NCBI GenBank assembly: GCA_050942555.1 | Contig: JBMNNN010000095.1 | Location: 1-7,988 of the forward strand | Length of the DNA stretch: 7,988 nt | Source of the DNA: JAAYXU01 sp050942555 | Lineage (GTDB): Bacteria; Bacillota; Clostridia; Christensenellales; UMGS416 | Reading direction: 5' to 3' | Shown here: positions 1-6,681 of the stretch, piece after piece | Position numbering within the stretch: position 1 is the stretch's first letter | How the letters are laid out: the number at the start of each line of letters is the position of its first letter | Notes under the pieces: model-generated | Database searches by the model: none | The model's input: only the letters and a program-made list of their open reading frames with translations | What the model was told of the DNA's origin: nothing | Made by a program: the position numbers and the translations under genes

Positions 1-1258
1 GGCGCACGTCCATCATCGGCAGAAGCGTAGAGAGATTGACGCGGCTGCGCATGAACGGATGGTAGATAAGCCCCGCCAGTCCCAGCTCACGCGAAACGCC
101 GATTTCCTCGACCGTCGTCGCCGCGCCCGCCATTTTCATGAGCGCGGTCAGTTCGCCGCACGAGGGAAGCCCCGCGCTGATAATGCGGCGTATCTCGGGC
201 CATTTTTCCTCCAGCGTCTCGGGCGCGATCTGCGCGAGGGGCGAGGGCGCATTCGCCTGCCTGACCTCGTGGGAAAAGTGCGGACCATAGGCCGCGTATA
301 CCGCGTCCCAGTCGATCCGCGGCGCGTGAAAACCGATCTCCCCGGCCTCGGCCAGCCACTTATAAAGTCTCGTGATAAAGAGCGTCGCGACGCCGACCTT
401 CTTGCCGTGGTAATCCGAAAGCTGCCCCTGCGCGAGCTTCTGTATTTCCCAGAAATGCGATATGATATGCTCCGCGCCCGAGGCGGGACGCACGCTGTCC
501 CCCAGCCGCATCGCAAGGCCGGTCAGGACCAGCGCCTCCATGATCGCTCCAGCCGTCTCCTCGTCCTCCCGCGTCGTCCGGTCGGCCATCGATACGACGC
601 GGCGCAGCGCTTCGCGCGTGATCGCGGCGATGTTGTCGCAGTAATATTCGCCGGTTACGAGGCGGGATACGTTCCAGTCGACGAGCGCGACCGCCTTGGC
701 GATCATGTCGCCGAAACCCGCGGATTTGAGCTCCGCCGGAGAGGCCGCCAGTATCCTCGTGTCGGCGATGATGACGCTGGGCTGACGCGCTTCGCGCGTC
801 GTCTTGAAATTATTCTCGGTAATAGGCGACGTGCCCGACGCGAACCCGTCCATCGAGGGCGCGGTCGCGAATATCGCGAACTCCCTGTCTGTCATGCGCG
901 CCGCCAGGCGGCATATGTCGTTGAGTGAGCCGGTCCCGACCGACAGTATCCCGCGGTGTCCCGCCGCCAGCCGCGCGACTGCGTTCACGTCGGTGATGTC
1001 GGCGACGCGCAGGTTGTCATAGAGCTTGAGCTCATGGGTAAATCCGCCCTCAGACAGCACGTCCAGTATCCCGTCGGCCGCCCCTAGCGTGTTTTTATCG
1101 GCCACGACCAGCAGATCGGACGGAAACCCGTTTTCCCGCAGCAGCTGCGCGGTACGTGCCATAAGACCGCTCCCGATTTCCACAGCCCTTATATCAGCCG
1201 TGTGGCGTCGGCCGCACGGGCAGTCCTTGAGACTGTGTACGATGCTTTCGATGTGCAC
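1..1258 (-). CDS. egsA: sn-glycerol-1-phosphate dehydrogenase (AraM/EgsA family), 3' end cut by window edge
   Basis: This cytosolic enzyme is expected to reduce dihydroxyacetone phosphate with NAD(P)H to sn-glycerol-1-phosphate, the archaeal-type lipid backbone that some Firmicutes also make. I translated 419 codons with no stop, so the C-terminus lies left of the window; family members are about 390-440 residues, so little is missing. The dinucleotide-binding motif GTGSLND is at residues 108-114, followed by ATAPSMDGFAS (131-141). The expected metal ligands are D184 in GFGD, H264 in SGAEH and H284 in DYHG. An N-terminal CPCGRRH (13-19) is also present. The start is GTG at 1256-1258, chosen because AGGAG lies 7 nt upstream; the next ATG (codon 33) would remove the conserved N-terminus. 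It is monocistronic at its 5' end with its own promoter. The family call is firm. The preferred substrate and metal (the B. subtilis enzyme uses nickel) cannot be read from sequence. Confidence 0.93.
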   Translation of the reverse strand, partial: MHIESIVHSLKDCPCGRRHTADIRAVEIGSGLMARTAQLLRENGFPSDLLVVADKNTLGAADGILDVLSEGGFTHELKLYDNLRVADITDVNAVARLAAGHRGILSVGTGSLNDICRLAARMTDREFAIFATAPSMDGFASGTSPITENNFKTTREARQPSVIIADTRILAASPAELKSAGFGDMIAKAVALVDWNVSRLVTGEYYCDNIAAITREALRRVVSMADRTTREDEETAGAIMEALVLTGLAMRLGDSVRPASGAEHIISHFWEIQKLAQGQLSDYHGKKVGVATLFITRLYKWLAEAGEIGFHAPRIDWDAVYAAYGPHFSHEVRQANAPSPLAQIAPETLEEKWPEIRRIISAGLPSCGELTALMKMAGAATTVEEIGVSRELGLAGLIYHPFMRSRVNLSTLLPMMDVR

Positions 1259-1265
1259 GATTTCG

Positions 1266-1270
1266 CTCCT
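1266..1270 (-). promoter_or_regulatory. Ribosome binding site of egsA
   Basis: AGGAG on the minus strand sits 7 nt before the GTG at 1256-1258. It decides the GTG start, as no ATG lies at a suitable distance. It directly follows the base of a possible hairpin at 1271-1289. Confidence 0.8.
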
Positions 1271-1313
1271 TTCCGCGCATGCGGCGGAAGGCGCCGCCGC
1301 GCCCCGGGATTTT

Positions 1314-1342
1314 ATGATACTGGATATGTGTCGATAAATCAA
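1314..1342 (-). promoter_or_regulatory. Sigma-A-like promoter of egsA
   Basis: On the minus strand the -35 box is TTGATT (1337-1342) and the -10 box is TATCAT (1314-1319), separated by exactly 17 bp. Transcription would begin near 1307, giving a leader of about 49 nt before the GTG start. Box quality is fair (four of six and five of six matches to consensus). The call is inferred from sequence and position only. Confidence 0.62.
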
Positions 1343-1345
1343 CCG

Positions 1346-1361
1346 GTATATGTATGTATAC
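1346..1361. promoter_or_regulatory. Inverted repeat GTATA-N6-TATAC, possible operator
   Basis: The half sites GTATA (1346-1350) and TATAC (1357-1361) flank a 6-bp centre. They lie between the two divergent promoters and just upstream of the egsA -35 box. Another GTATA occurs at 1368-1372. The position suits a regulator acting on one or both promoters, but the half sites are short and AT-rich, so chance is a real alternative. Confidence 0.3.
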
Positions 1362-1396
1362 GCAAGGGTATAACTCCTGCGAAAAAGCCCTCTCCC

Positions 1397-1425
1397 TTGA
1401 TCCCCGATAAGACCGACGCTATAAT
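1397..1425 (+). promoter_or_regulatory. Sigma-A-like promoter of the membrane-protein gene
   Basis: The -35 box TTGATC (1397-1402) and a perfect -10 box TATAAT (1420-1425) are separated by 17 bp. Transcription would begin near 1432, about 49 nt before the ATG at 1481. It is divergent from the egsA promoter, with about 54 bp between the two -35 boxes. Confidence 0.75.
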
Positions 1426-1480
1426 GAATGCATATGGTACGATTTGCCCGACAATATATGCTCCCGGGCCGGGTGCGGCC

Positions 1481-2122
1481 ATGAATCTGCGCTCTCCGGT
1501 ACGCCTGGCGCTGCGGCTCGCGGCGTCCGCGCTGGTGTTTGCCTGCGCGGCGCGCGCCCTGTACAGGGGAGTTGGCATACTTCCCGCCGACGCGGCGGGC
1601 GGGCGTATGCTGGCCGCGGCGTGGCTTTTACTGCTCGCCGATCTGCTGGCCGCGCTCGTGGACAGGACGCGCTGGCAGAGCCCTGGCGGCGGGACGGCGT
1701 ATACAGCGGAGCGGCTCGCGCGCGTGCGCCGCGAGGAGCGGCGAATCCTTGTGTATGCGCTCCTCATCTGGGCGGCGCTCCTTACCGGCGGACTGCTGAT
1801 GCTCAGGCTTACGCCGCTTACCGACGACTGGGCGCTCATCGCGGTGGCTGCGCTCATTCCCACGGAAGCGGTTTTCTCGCGGTGGCGGTGCCCCTTCTCG
1901 CGGTGGCTTACCCACAGCCCCTGCTGCCGGATCTGCCGCCTGCGCGACTGGGGCGAGGCGATGGTGCTCTCGCCGCTGTGCGCGCTGCCCTCCCCGCTTA
2001 CGCTCACGCTGATCGCGCTCTCGCTCGCAATCCTTATCCGGGGCGAACTGCTTCGCCGCGCACAGCCCTGCCCGCCCGACTGCGCCGCATGCCCGGGCCC
2101 GTGCGCGCGCCGGAAACGGTAG
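1481..2122 (+). CDS. Small integral membrane protein with two cysteine clusters, function unknown
   Basis: I do not recognise a named family. The 213-residue product has likely membrane segments near residues 8-28, 43-60, 89-109, 116-132 and 161-187. A basic stretch (63-88, many Arg) follows the second segment. Between the fourth and fifth segments lies a loop with C137-P, then C148, C149 and C152 followed by RDWG. The C-terminal tail after the last segment holds C197, C201, C204 and C208 and ends RRKR. Such clusters could bind a metal or form disulfides; this is inference. The ATG at 1481 is preferred because it begins a hydrophobic N-terminus about 49 nt after a good promoter. Its ribosome site is weak (GGGTG, 5 nt upstream). 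The frame stays open upstream to 1202, but that part overlaps egsA and the promoter. The stop (2120-2122) is 2 nt from the convergent mazG-like stop. Confidence 0.75.
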   Translation: MNLRSPVRLALRLAASALVFACAARALYRGVGILPADAAGGRMLAAAWLLLLADLLAALVDRTRWQSPGGGTAYTAERLARVRREERRILVYALLIWAALLTGGLLMLRLTPLTDDWALIAVAALIPTEAVFSRWRCPFSRWLTHSPCCRICRLRDWGEAMVLSPLCALPSPLTLTLIALSLAILIRGELLRRAQPCPPDCAACPGPCARRKR

Positions 2123-2124
2123 GT

Positions 2125-2460
2125 TCAGCGGGCGGGCGCGGGATATATGACAGCGTTTTTTCCGGCCTTATCGCAGACCGCGCGCGTCAGGTCAATATCG
2201 AAGTGCTCGCATATCCGTACGAGATACCATAATACGTCGGCCGCTTCCTCGCGAAGGTGCTCGAACGCACGATTGTCGTCGCGTACGCTGTCGGCCCGGT
2301 CGGAGTGAAGCCACTGGAATATCTCGAGAAGCTCGGCGGATTCGACCGCGAGCGCCATCGCCAGGTCCTTCGCGTTCTCGCCGTCGGTCCAGCCGCGCTG
2401 CGCGGAAAAGTCCTGCACGGCGCGCCGCAGCTGCGCAACCGTCGTGTTTTCGTCGTTCAT
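2125..2460 (-). CDS. MazG-like nucleotide pyrophosphohydrolase
   Basis: The 111-residue all-alpha protein matches the short single-domain MazG/RS21-C6-type NTP pyrophosphohydrolases. These cleave (d)NTPs to the monophosphate and pyrophosphate in the cytosol and keep aberrant or excess nucleotides out of the pool. The magnesium-binding acidic residues are in place: E40 and E43 (helix AVESAELLEIFQWL), then E72 and D75 (EEAADVLWYL). The typical ending follows, K98, N102 and Y106-P107. Length is normal for the family, so it is not truncated. The ATG at 2460 follows GGAGGA by 4 nt. It is the last gene of the five-gene operon, 17 nt after the lipoprotein stop. The preferred nucleotide (dCTP-like or other) cannot be read from sequence. 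No terminator follows; the gene ends 2 nt from a convergent gene. Confidence 0.9.
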   Translation of the reverse strand: MNDENTTVAQLRRAVQDFSAQRGWTDGENAKDLAMALAVESAELLEIFQWLHSDRADSVRDDNRAFEHLREEAADVLWYLVRICEHFDIDLTRAVCDKAGKNAVIYPAPAR

Positions 2461-2477
2461 CGAATCCTCCCGCGCGG

Positions 2478-3440
2478 TCAGTCGGCGATCGTCAGATCGC
2501 CCAGCCCGCGCTCGCGCAGCCAGTCGCGGGCCTTGTGGACGAGATCGTCGGGCAGGCTTCCGGGATCCGAAAGATCCTCCATCGCCTGCTCGGTATACTC
2601 GAACGGGAATATCGCGCGGACCGCGGACTTTTCGATTTTACCCTCCTTGGAGGCTTTCGGCTCCTGATAGGCGATGTAGCGCCATTCGTTGGACGGCAGC
2701 CTGTAGAGCGTCAGCGCCACAGGGGTAATGCGCTGGAATTGCTGCCGGAACGCATCGCCGTCCCGTATGTACCCCGCGTAGGCCACAAGCAGGTAGACCT
2801 TGACCTGATAGCTGCTCTCATGGATGCCGTAGACCTTAAAGGAGCTCACGTACGCATCGGCATAGCCATAGGCCTGGGGCAGCAGCGTGTGCAGCATCGT
2901 CTCGATGCGCAGCATCAGTGGCCCGTCCCCGTCCTCCGGGGCCCAGGTAAGCGGTTTTGCGTAAAGGGAAGCGTCTTTCATCCACAGATAGTACTCTATC
3001 TGGTAGTAGATCCATTCCGGTATCGTAAAGAAATTCGATTCGCCCTCGGGCTGCGCGATATGGTCGCCATCGGACGCGACGGTCATCCGCGCGATCTCGC
3101 GGTTGTCGGCATCGCGCAGCACGACGATGTTGTCCATCGGAACCTTCGCGCCGCTCTCAAAACGCAGGCTTTTGTCGCCCATCGCCTGAAGCAGCATGCC
3201 CGCGGCGGTCGCGTCGCTGATACGGACCTTGACACCCCGGGCGGTATATACGTCGATCGCGAGGTTTCCCAGTCGGTCATCGTCCTCCGGGGGCGCATGG
3301 TAGCTGGCCGACGCGGTCACCGTCGGAATCGAGGTGGGCGCTTCGGGCGCGACGAGTCCCGACACGTCGATGTTCCCGCAGCCGCACAGGAGCGCCGCGG
3401 CCGCAAGCGCCGCCAGGAGCCCTGCAAACCGTCCGCTCAC
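2478..3440 (-). CDS. Predicted lipoprotein, function unknown
   Basis: I cannot assign a family. From a GTG start the product is 320 residues. It opens with MSGR and a hydrophobic core (5-18), then the lipobox L18-C19-G20-C21, so C21 should be lipidated and the protein anchored outside the membrane. A Pro/Ser/Thr-rich linker (about 30-52) leads to a soluble domain (about 58-320) rich in Tyr and Trp, including EWIYYQIEYYLWMK (142-155). The start is chosen because it places the signal peptide at the N-terminus, GGGAGA lies 6 nt upstream (3447-3452), and the GTG overlaps the DedA stop as GTGA (3437-3440), a sign of translational coupling. The frame is open farther upstream to 3677, but that is Arg/Gly-rich shadow sequence inside the DedA gene. 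Coupling suggests it works with the DedA protein at the envelope; this is inference. Confidence 0.82.
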   Translation of the reverse strand: MSGRFAGLLAALAAAALLCGCGNIDVSGLVAPEAPTSIPTVTASASYHAPPEDDDRLGNLAIDVYTARGVKVRISDATAAGMLLQAMGDKSLRFESGAKVPMDNIVVLRDADNREIARMTVASDGDHIAQPEGESNFFTIPEWIYYQIEYYLWMKDASLYAKPLTWAPEDGDGPLMLRIETMLHTLLPQAYGYADAYVSSFKVYGIHESSYQVKVYLLVAYAGYIRDGDAFRQQFQRITPVALTLYRLPSNEWRYIAYQEPKASKEGKIEKSAVRAIFPFEYTEQAMEDLSDPGSLPDDLVHKARDWLRERGLGDLTIAD

Positions 3441-4099
3441 AGCGCGTCTCCCGGAAAGCCCGCGACCCTGTGGCGGCGCCGGATTATGAGCCACACGACG
3501 AGCGCCGCCGCCAGTATGCCGCCCAGCGCCAGGGCGGCGATACGGCTGTAGTCGGCCAGAAACACGACGATCGCGTCCAGGTTGTTGCCCACCGCGCGGC
3601 CTGCCAGGAAAAGGAGCAGGTTGTGCCCCAGCGCCGCGGCGGCGATGCACAGATAGCTCTGCGATCTTTTCCAACACAGCGCACCCCCGGTAATGATCGT
3701 AATGGCGTTGACGCCGGGTATGAATTTCGAGAAAAGAAACACATACTTTCCGTACCGCTCCGCGATGCGCCGGGCGCTCTCGCGCGCCGCGCGGCCCGGG
3801 AGCCGCGCGGCGACCGCGGACCGAAGGAGCCTGCTTCCGCCGTGCCGGCCCAGCTCAAAAAGCGCGAACCCGCCCGTGCATGTTCCCAGCAGATAGCTGC
3901 CGAATACCGTCCAGCTGCCGCCCGGCAGACGGATGACGCCGCTTAAGAAACTTCCCAGCATGAGCACGATATCGCCGGGCAGGCCGAATACTATCTGCAG
4001 CACCGCCGCGGTATAGAACGTAAGGAGCTGGTACAAAACAGGGATGCTCTCCAGCCCCGAAAGCGTCTGCCGCAGCAGCACCTCGACAGAATGGTTCAT
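3437..4099 (-). CDS. DedA/VTT-domain membrane protein
   Basis: The 220-residue product is a DedA (SNARE-associated/VTT) family membrane protein. Relatives move lipids or undecaprenyl phosphate across the membrane and support envelope homeostasis. Visible marks in order: a hydrophobic stretch 20-39, a re-entrant-like PGDIVLMLGSFLSG (41-54), a hydrophobic segment 63-80 leading into FELGRHGG (81-88), an amphipathic basic stretch 89-115, FSKFIPGVNAITIITGG (123-139), and further segments near 148-166 and 187-206 ending in a basic RRRHR. The family signature is usually R-F-x-P-G-x-R; here both arginines are replaced (K125, N131). Length is typical. The ATG at 4099 follows GGAG by 7 nt. It lies 17 nt after nagA and overlaps the lipoprotein start by 4 nt. 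The family is sure; the transported substrate is not. Confidence 0.92.
   Translation of the reverse strand: MNHSVEVLLRQTLSGLESIPVLYQLLTFYTAAVLQIVFGLPGDIVLMLGSFLSGVIRLPGGSWTVFGSYLLGTCTGGFALFELGRHGGSRLLRSAVAARLPGRAARESARRIAERYGKYVFLFSKFIPGVNAITIITGGALCWKRSQSYLCIAAAALGHNLLLFLAGRAVGNNLDAIVVFLADYSRIAALALGGILAAALVVWLIIRRRHRVAGFPGDAL
3447..3452 (-). promoter_or_regulatory. Ribosome binding site of the lipoprotein gene
   Basis: GGGAGA on the minus strand lies inside the 3' end of the DedA gene, 6 nt before the GTG at 3438-3440. With the GTGA start/stop overlap it fixes the lipoprotein start far downstream of the longest open frame. Confidence 0.78.
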
Positions 4100-4116
4100 G
4101 CAGTCGCTCCGATCGT

Positions 4117-5256
4117 TCAGATTTTGGCGCGGACTCCCCCCAGATAGACCGATTCGATGCTCAGATCCTCGCGAAGAAGCACCAAGTCGGCGATGCAGCC
4201 CGTCTCAATGCGGCCCCGCCGGGTTTCGCCGATCTGCCGGGCCGGGTTTCTGGTAGCCATGCCGAGCGCCTGCGGCAGCGGTACGCCCACGCTGCGCACC
4301 ATATTGCGCACCGCGACCTCCAGCGTCAGCGTGCTTCCGGCCAGCGTTCCGTCCTGCAGCCGCGCCTGGCGGTCGCGCACGAACACCCTGCTTCCGGCCA
4401 GGCTGTATTCGCCGTCAGAGAGATCGGTCGCCGCCATCGCATCGCTGATGAGCACCACGCCGCCGGGCCCCTTTGCGCGCGCCACGAGCGCCAGCGTCCC
4501 CGGATGCAGGTGCACGAGATCCGCGATGATCTCGGCAGCGACCCCGTCGCGCACCAGCGCCGCGCCCACCACGCCGGGGCTGCGGTGCGCAAGCGGCACC
4601 ATGCCGTTAAATAAATGCGTCGCCTCGCGCGCTCCCGCGTCGAATGCCGCCATCGAGGTCTCGTAGTCAGCCTCGGTATGCGCCAGCGATACTGTGATGC
4701 CCTGCTCTGCCAGATATCCGATGAGATCGAGCGCGCCGGGGTTCTCCGGCGCGATCGCGATGAGCCGGACATATTTCTCGTATCCCCCGGCGATCGCGAG
4801 CCAGTTTTCGCGCGTGGGCGGCAGTATGCAGTCGCCCCTCTGCGCGCCTTTTTTGGCCATCGACAAGAACGGTCCCTCGAGGTGACAGCCCAGCACCGCC
4901 GCGCCGCCGGTGTCCCGCCCGGACCACTCGGCACAGCGCATCAGCGTTCTGCGCAGGTTTTCCACGGTCTCGGTGGCCGTCGTGGGCAGGAAGCTGGTCA
5001 CGCCGTGGCGCACGAGTGCGCGGGCCATATGCGGTATCGCGTCGGGATCGTCGTCCTGGCATTCCTTGCCCGCGATCGCATGGATATGGATGTCGATAAA
5101 CCCCGGCGAGAGCACCAGGCCTTCGCCGTCCACCGTTTCGGGCGCGGAAAGCGACGGACCGATCTGCGCGATGATTCCCTCCCGTACACGGACGTCGACG
5201 CCGGTCCTCAATTCGCCCTCCAGCAGGACAGCCGCGTTACGAATACAAAAATCCAT
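4117..5256 (-). CDS. nagA: N-acetylglucosamine-6-phosphate deacetylase
   Basis: NagA removes the acetyl group from GlcNAc-6-phosphate to give glucosamine-6-phosphate and acetate, the first committed step of cytosolic amino-sugar use and of peptidoglycan amino-sugar recycling. The 379-residue product has full family length and an amidohydrolase fold. Motifs in order: PGFIDIHIH (H57, H59), LGCHLEGPF (metal ligand E127), SLAHTEA (H193), THLFNGMVPLAHRSPG (H214, then substrate-binding residues), ADLVHLHP (H249) and LISDAM (catalytic D272). The end, GRIETGCIADLVLL, is the usual metal-dependent hydrolase tail. The ATG at 5256 follows GGGAGG by 8 nt; that ribosome site lies across the cca stop. The gap to cca is 3 nt, so the two are co-transcribed and probably coupled. 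No nagB or sugar transporter is in the window, so recycling of cell-wall sugar is as likely as uptake. Confidence 0.97.
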   Translation of the reverse strand: MDFCIRNAAVLLEGELRTGVDVRVREGIIAQIGPSLSAPETVDGEGLVLSPGFIDIHIHAIAGKECQDDDPDAIPHMARALVRHGVTSFLPTTATETVENLRRTLMRCAEWSGRDTGGAAVLGCHLEGPFLSMAKKGAQRGDCILPPTRENWLAIAGGYEKYVRLIAIAPENPGALDLIGYLAEQGITVSLAHTEADYETSMAAFDAGAREATHLFNGMVPLAHRSPGVVGAALVRDGVAAEIIADLVHLHPGTLALVARAKGPGGVVLISDAMAATDLSDGEYSLAGSRVFVRDRQARLQDGTLAGSTLTLEVAVRNMVRSVGVPLPQALGMATRNPARQIGETRRGRIETGCIADLVLLREDLSIESVYLGGVRAKI

Positions 5257-5259
5257 TTC

Positions 5260-6654
5260 CTAATCCTCCCGTCTCCCCAAATAATCCCACCGGGCCGGAT
5301 CGTCCAGCAGCTGCCGGGCCGCCCGGGTCAGTCCCTCCCTGGTATTGTCGCGGGGATGCTCGACCGCATGCCGCCACAGCGCCCGCTTGAGCCGTCCGAC
5401 CCTCGCGGATGGCGGCTCCCCGAGAATCCCGGCGATATCACGGCCTGTCAAGGCCAGCTCGTCGGGGGTGTCGGGCGCGCCGTCGCGGATCATCGCCGCA
5501 AGGATCGCGTCCCAGCGGTCGGCCGCCCGCAGTTCCGGCTCGATCGCCCGCCGCAGCGCGATAAGGTCGCGTGCGAACGGGTATCCCATCCGCGCGAAAA
5601 ACCATCGCACGGCGTCAGGCCGGGCGCGGCCGTTCGGGTCAAACGTATGGTGTCTTATTAGCAGCGCCGTTCCCTCGACGATCTGGCGGGAAAACCGCAG
5701 CCGCCGCAGCGCAGCCCTGACCTTCTCGGCGCCGATCGCCCCATGCTCCAGAAGCGCGGCGTCGGGCATGCCCGGACGGCCGATATCATGAAGAAGCGCC
5801 GCCAGGCGCAGATGCAGTACGGCCGGAGCGCGGCTCGCGCAGCCCACACTGTACGAAAGTCCGTCCATGCCCCCGATCGAAAGCCCGCGGCAGGCCGCGA
5901 CCTCGGGCAGTACGCGCTCCAGTGCGCCGATCAAGTCCAGCGCAAGAAGCGCCTGGCCCACGGGATCGTCGCCGGGGCACGCGCCAGGGTAGCGCGTGTC
6001 GGCCAGCAGTATGCGCATGAGCTCGTCGGCGATACGCTCGGGCGCGATGTCCGCTAGGCGGCCCGCGCGGTCGCGGGCGGCGCGCACCGTGCCCGGATCG
6101 ACGCCGAAGTTGAGCTCTCCCGCAAGGCGCGCCAGCCGCATGAGACGCAGCCCGTCGTCGTCGAAAACGGCCTCGGGCTCCCGGGTCGTTCGCAGCATAC
6201 GGCTTCGGATATCGGGTATGCCCGACAGCGGGTCGATGATCGCTCCGGAGAGTATGTCAAGGTAAAGCGCGTTGACGGTAAAGTCGCGCCGGAGCGCGTC
6301 GCCTTCGAGCGGTACGCCCAGCGTCACGGTCTCGGGCCGGTGGCGTCCCCCGGCGCGATAGCTCTCGCTGCGAAACGCCGTATACTCGGCCTGCCGCCGC
6401 ACTCCGCCTATATCGACGCACAGTATCAGCGTACCCAGCGCCGGAGCGGCCGGCGTCGCCCGGATCCACGGGTGATCGCGCAGACCCTCGATGAGCGGCC
6501 CCGGGAGCGCGGGCCCGCACAGGTCCACGTCGTGCGATGGAAGGCCCAGCAGCCGGTCCCGCACCCAGCCCCCCACCGCGTAGAGCGCCCAGCCGCGCTC
6601 CCTGAATTCCTGCGCCAGCGCGCGCAGCCAATCGGGCGGTGCGTCCGCCTTCAT
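5260..6654 (-). CDS. cca: CCA-adding tRNA nucleotidyltransferase with HD domain
   Basis: This class II nucleotidyltransferase adds or repairs the 3'-CCA end of tRNAs from CTP and ATP. In the 464-residue product, the head motif GGWVRDRLLG starts at G28-G29 and is followed by the metal-binding D42-x-D44 in HDVDLCG. The RRDFTVNAL motif (122-130) and DDDGLRLMRLARLAGELNF (165-183) complete the catalytic and neck regions. An HD domain follows: LLHDIGRPG (H289-D290), EHGAIGAEKV (H304) and IRHHTF (H335-H336). The C-terminal tRNA-binding part contains LTGRDIAGILGEPP (402-415). A poly(A) polymerase is the main alternative, since the two are hard to separate by sequence. The ATG at 6654 is chosen because GAGGGGGTGA lies just upstream. 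An in-frame ATG at 6693 lies upstream of the -10 box and outside the predicted transcript. It is the first gene of the operon. Confidence 0.95.
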   Translation of the reverse strand: MKADAPPDWLRALAQEFRERGWALYAVGGWVRDRLLGLPSHDVDLCGPALPGPLIEGLRDHPWIRATPAAPALGTLILCVDIGGVRRQAEYTAFRSESYRAGGRHRPETVTLGVPLEGDALRRDFTVNALYLDILSGAIIDPLSGIPDIRSRMLRTTREPEAVFDDDGLRLMRLARLAGELNFGVDPGTVRAARDRAGRLADIAPERIADELMRILLADTRYPGACPGDDPVGQALLALDLIGALERVLPEVAACRGLSIGGMDGLSYSVGCASRAPAVLHLRLAALLHDIGRPGMPDAALLEHGAIGAEKVRAALRRLRFSRQIVEGTALLIRHHTFDPNGRARPDAVRWFFARMGYPFARDLIALRRAIEPELRAADRWDAILAAMIRDGAPDTPDELALTGRDIAGILGEPPSARVGRLKRALWRHAVEHPRDNTREGLTRAARQLLDDPARWDYLGRRED

Positions 6655-6681
6655 GCACTCACCCCCTCGCACGGTCGATTC

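Noticed and set aside
59..928. Long plus-strand open frame, 289 codons
   Set aside because: It is antisense to egsA, whose translation shows clear family motifs. The plus-strand product is Arg-rich low-complexity sequence typical of shadow frames in GC-rich DNA.
1339..2007. Minus-strand open frame of 222 codons opposite the membrane protein
   Set aside because: It is Ser/Arg-rich without motifs and runs through both divergent promoters. The plus frame has plausible membrane segments and a promoter.
2128..2165. Terminator after the membrane-protein gene using the T run at 2156-2161
   Set aside because: Only about 3 bp (CGC/GCG) could form a stem before the T run, too weak for an intrinsic terminator.
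2535..3551. Plus-strand open frame of 338 codons opposite the lipoprotein gene
   Set aside because: It lacks a ribosome site, is Arg/His-rich and shows no recognisable motif, while the minus strand has a lipobox, ribosome site and operon spacing.
3441..3677. N-terminal extension of the lipoprotein to an upstream ATG
   Set aside because: It would add about 79 Arg/Gly/Pro-rich residues before the signal peptide and overlap the DedA gene widely. The GTG with GGGAGA and the GTGA overlap explains the start better.
4615..5661. Plus-strand open frame of 348 codons across nagA and cca
   Set aside because: It crosses two well-supported minus-strand genes and their junction; its composition is that of a shadow frame.
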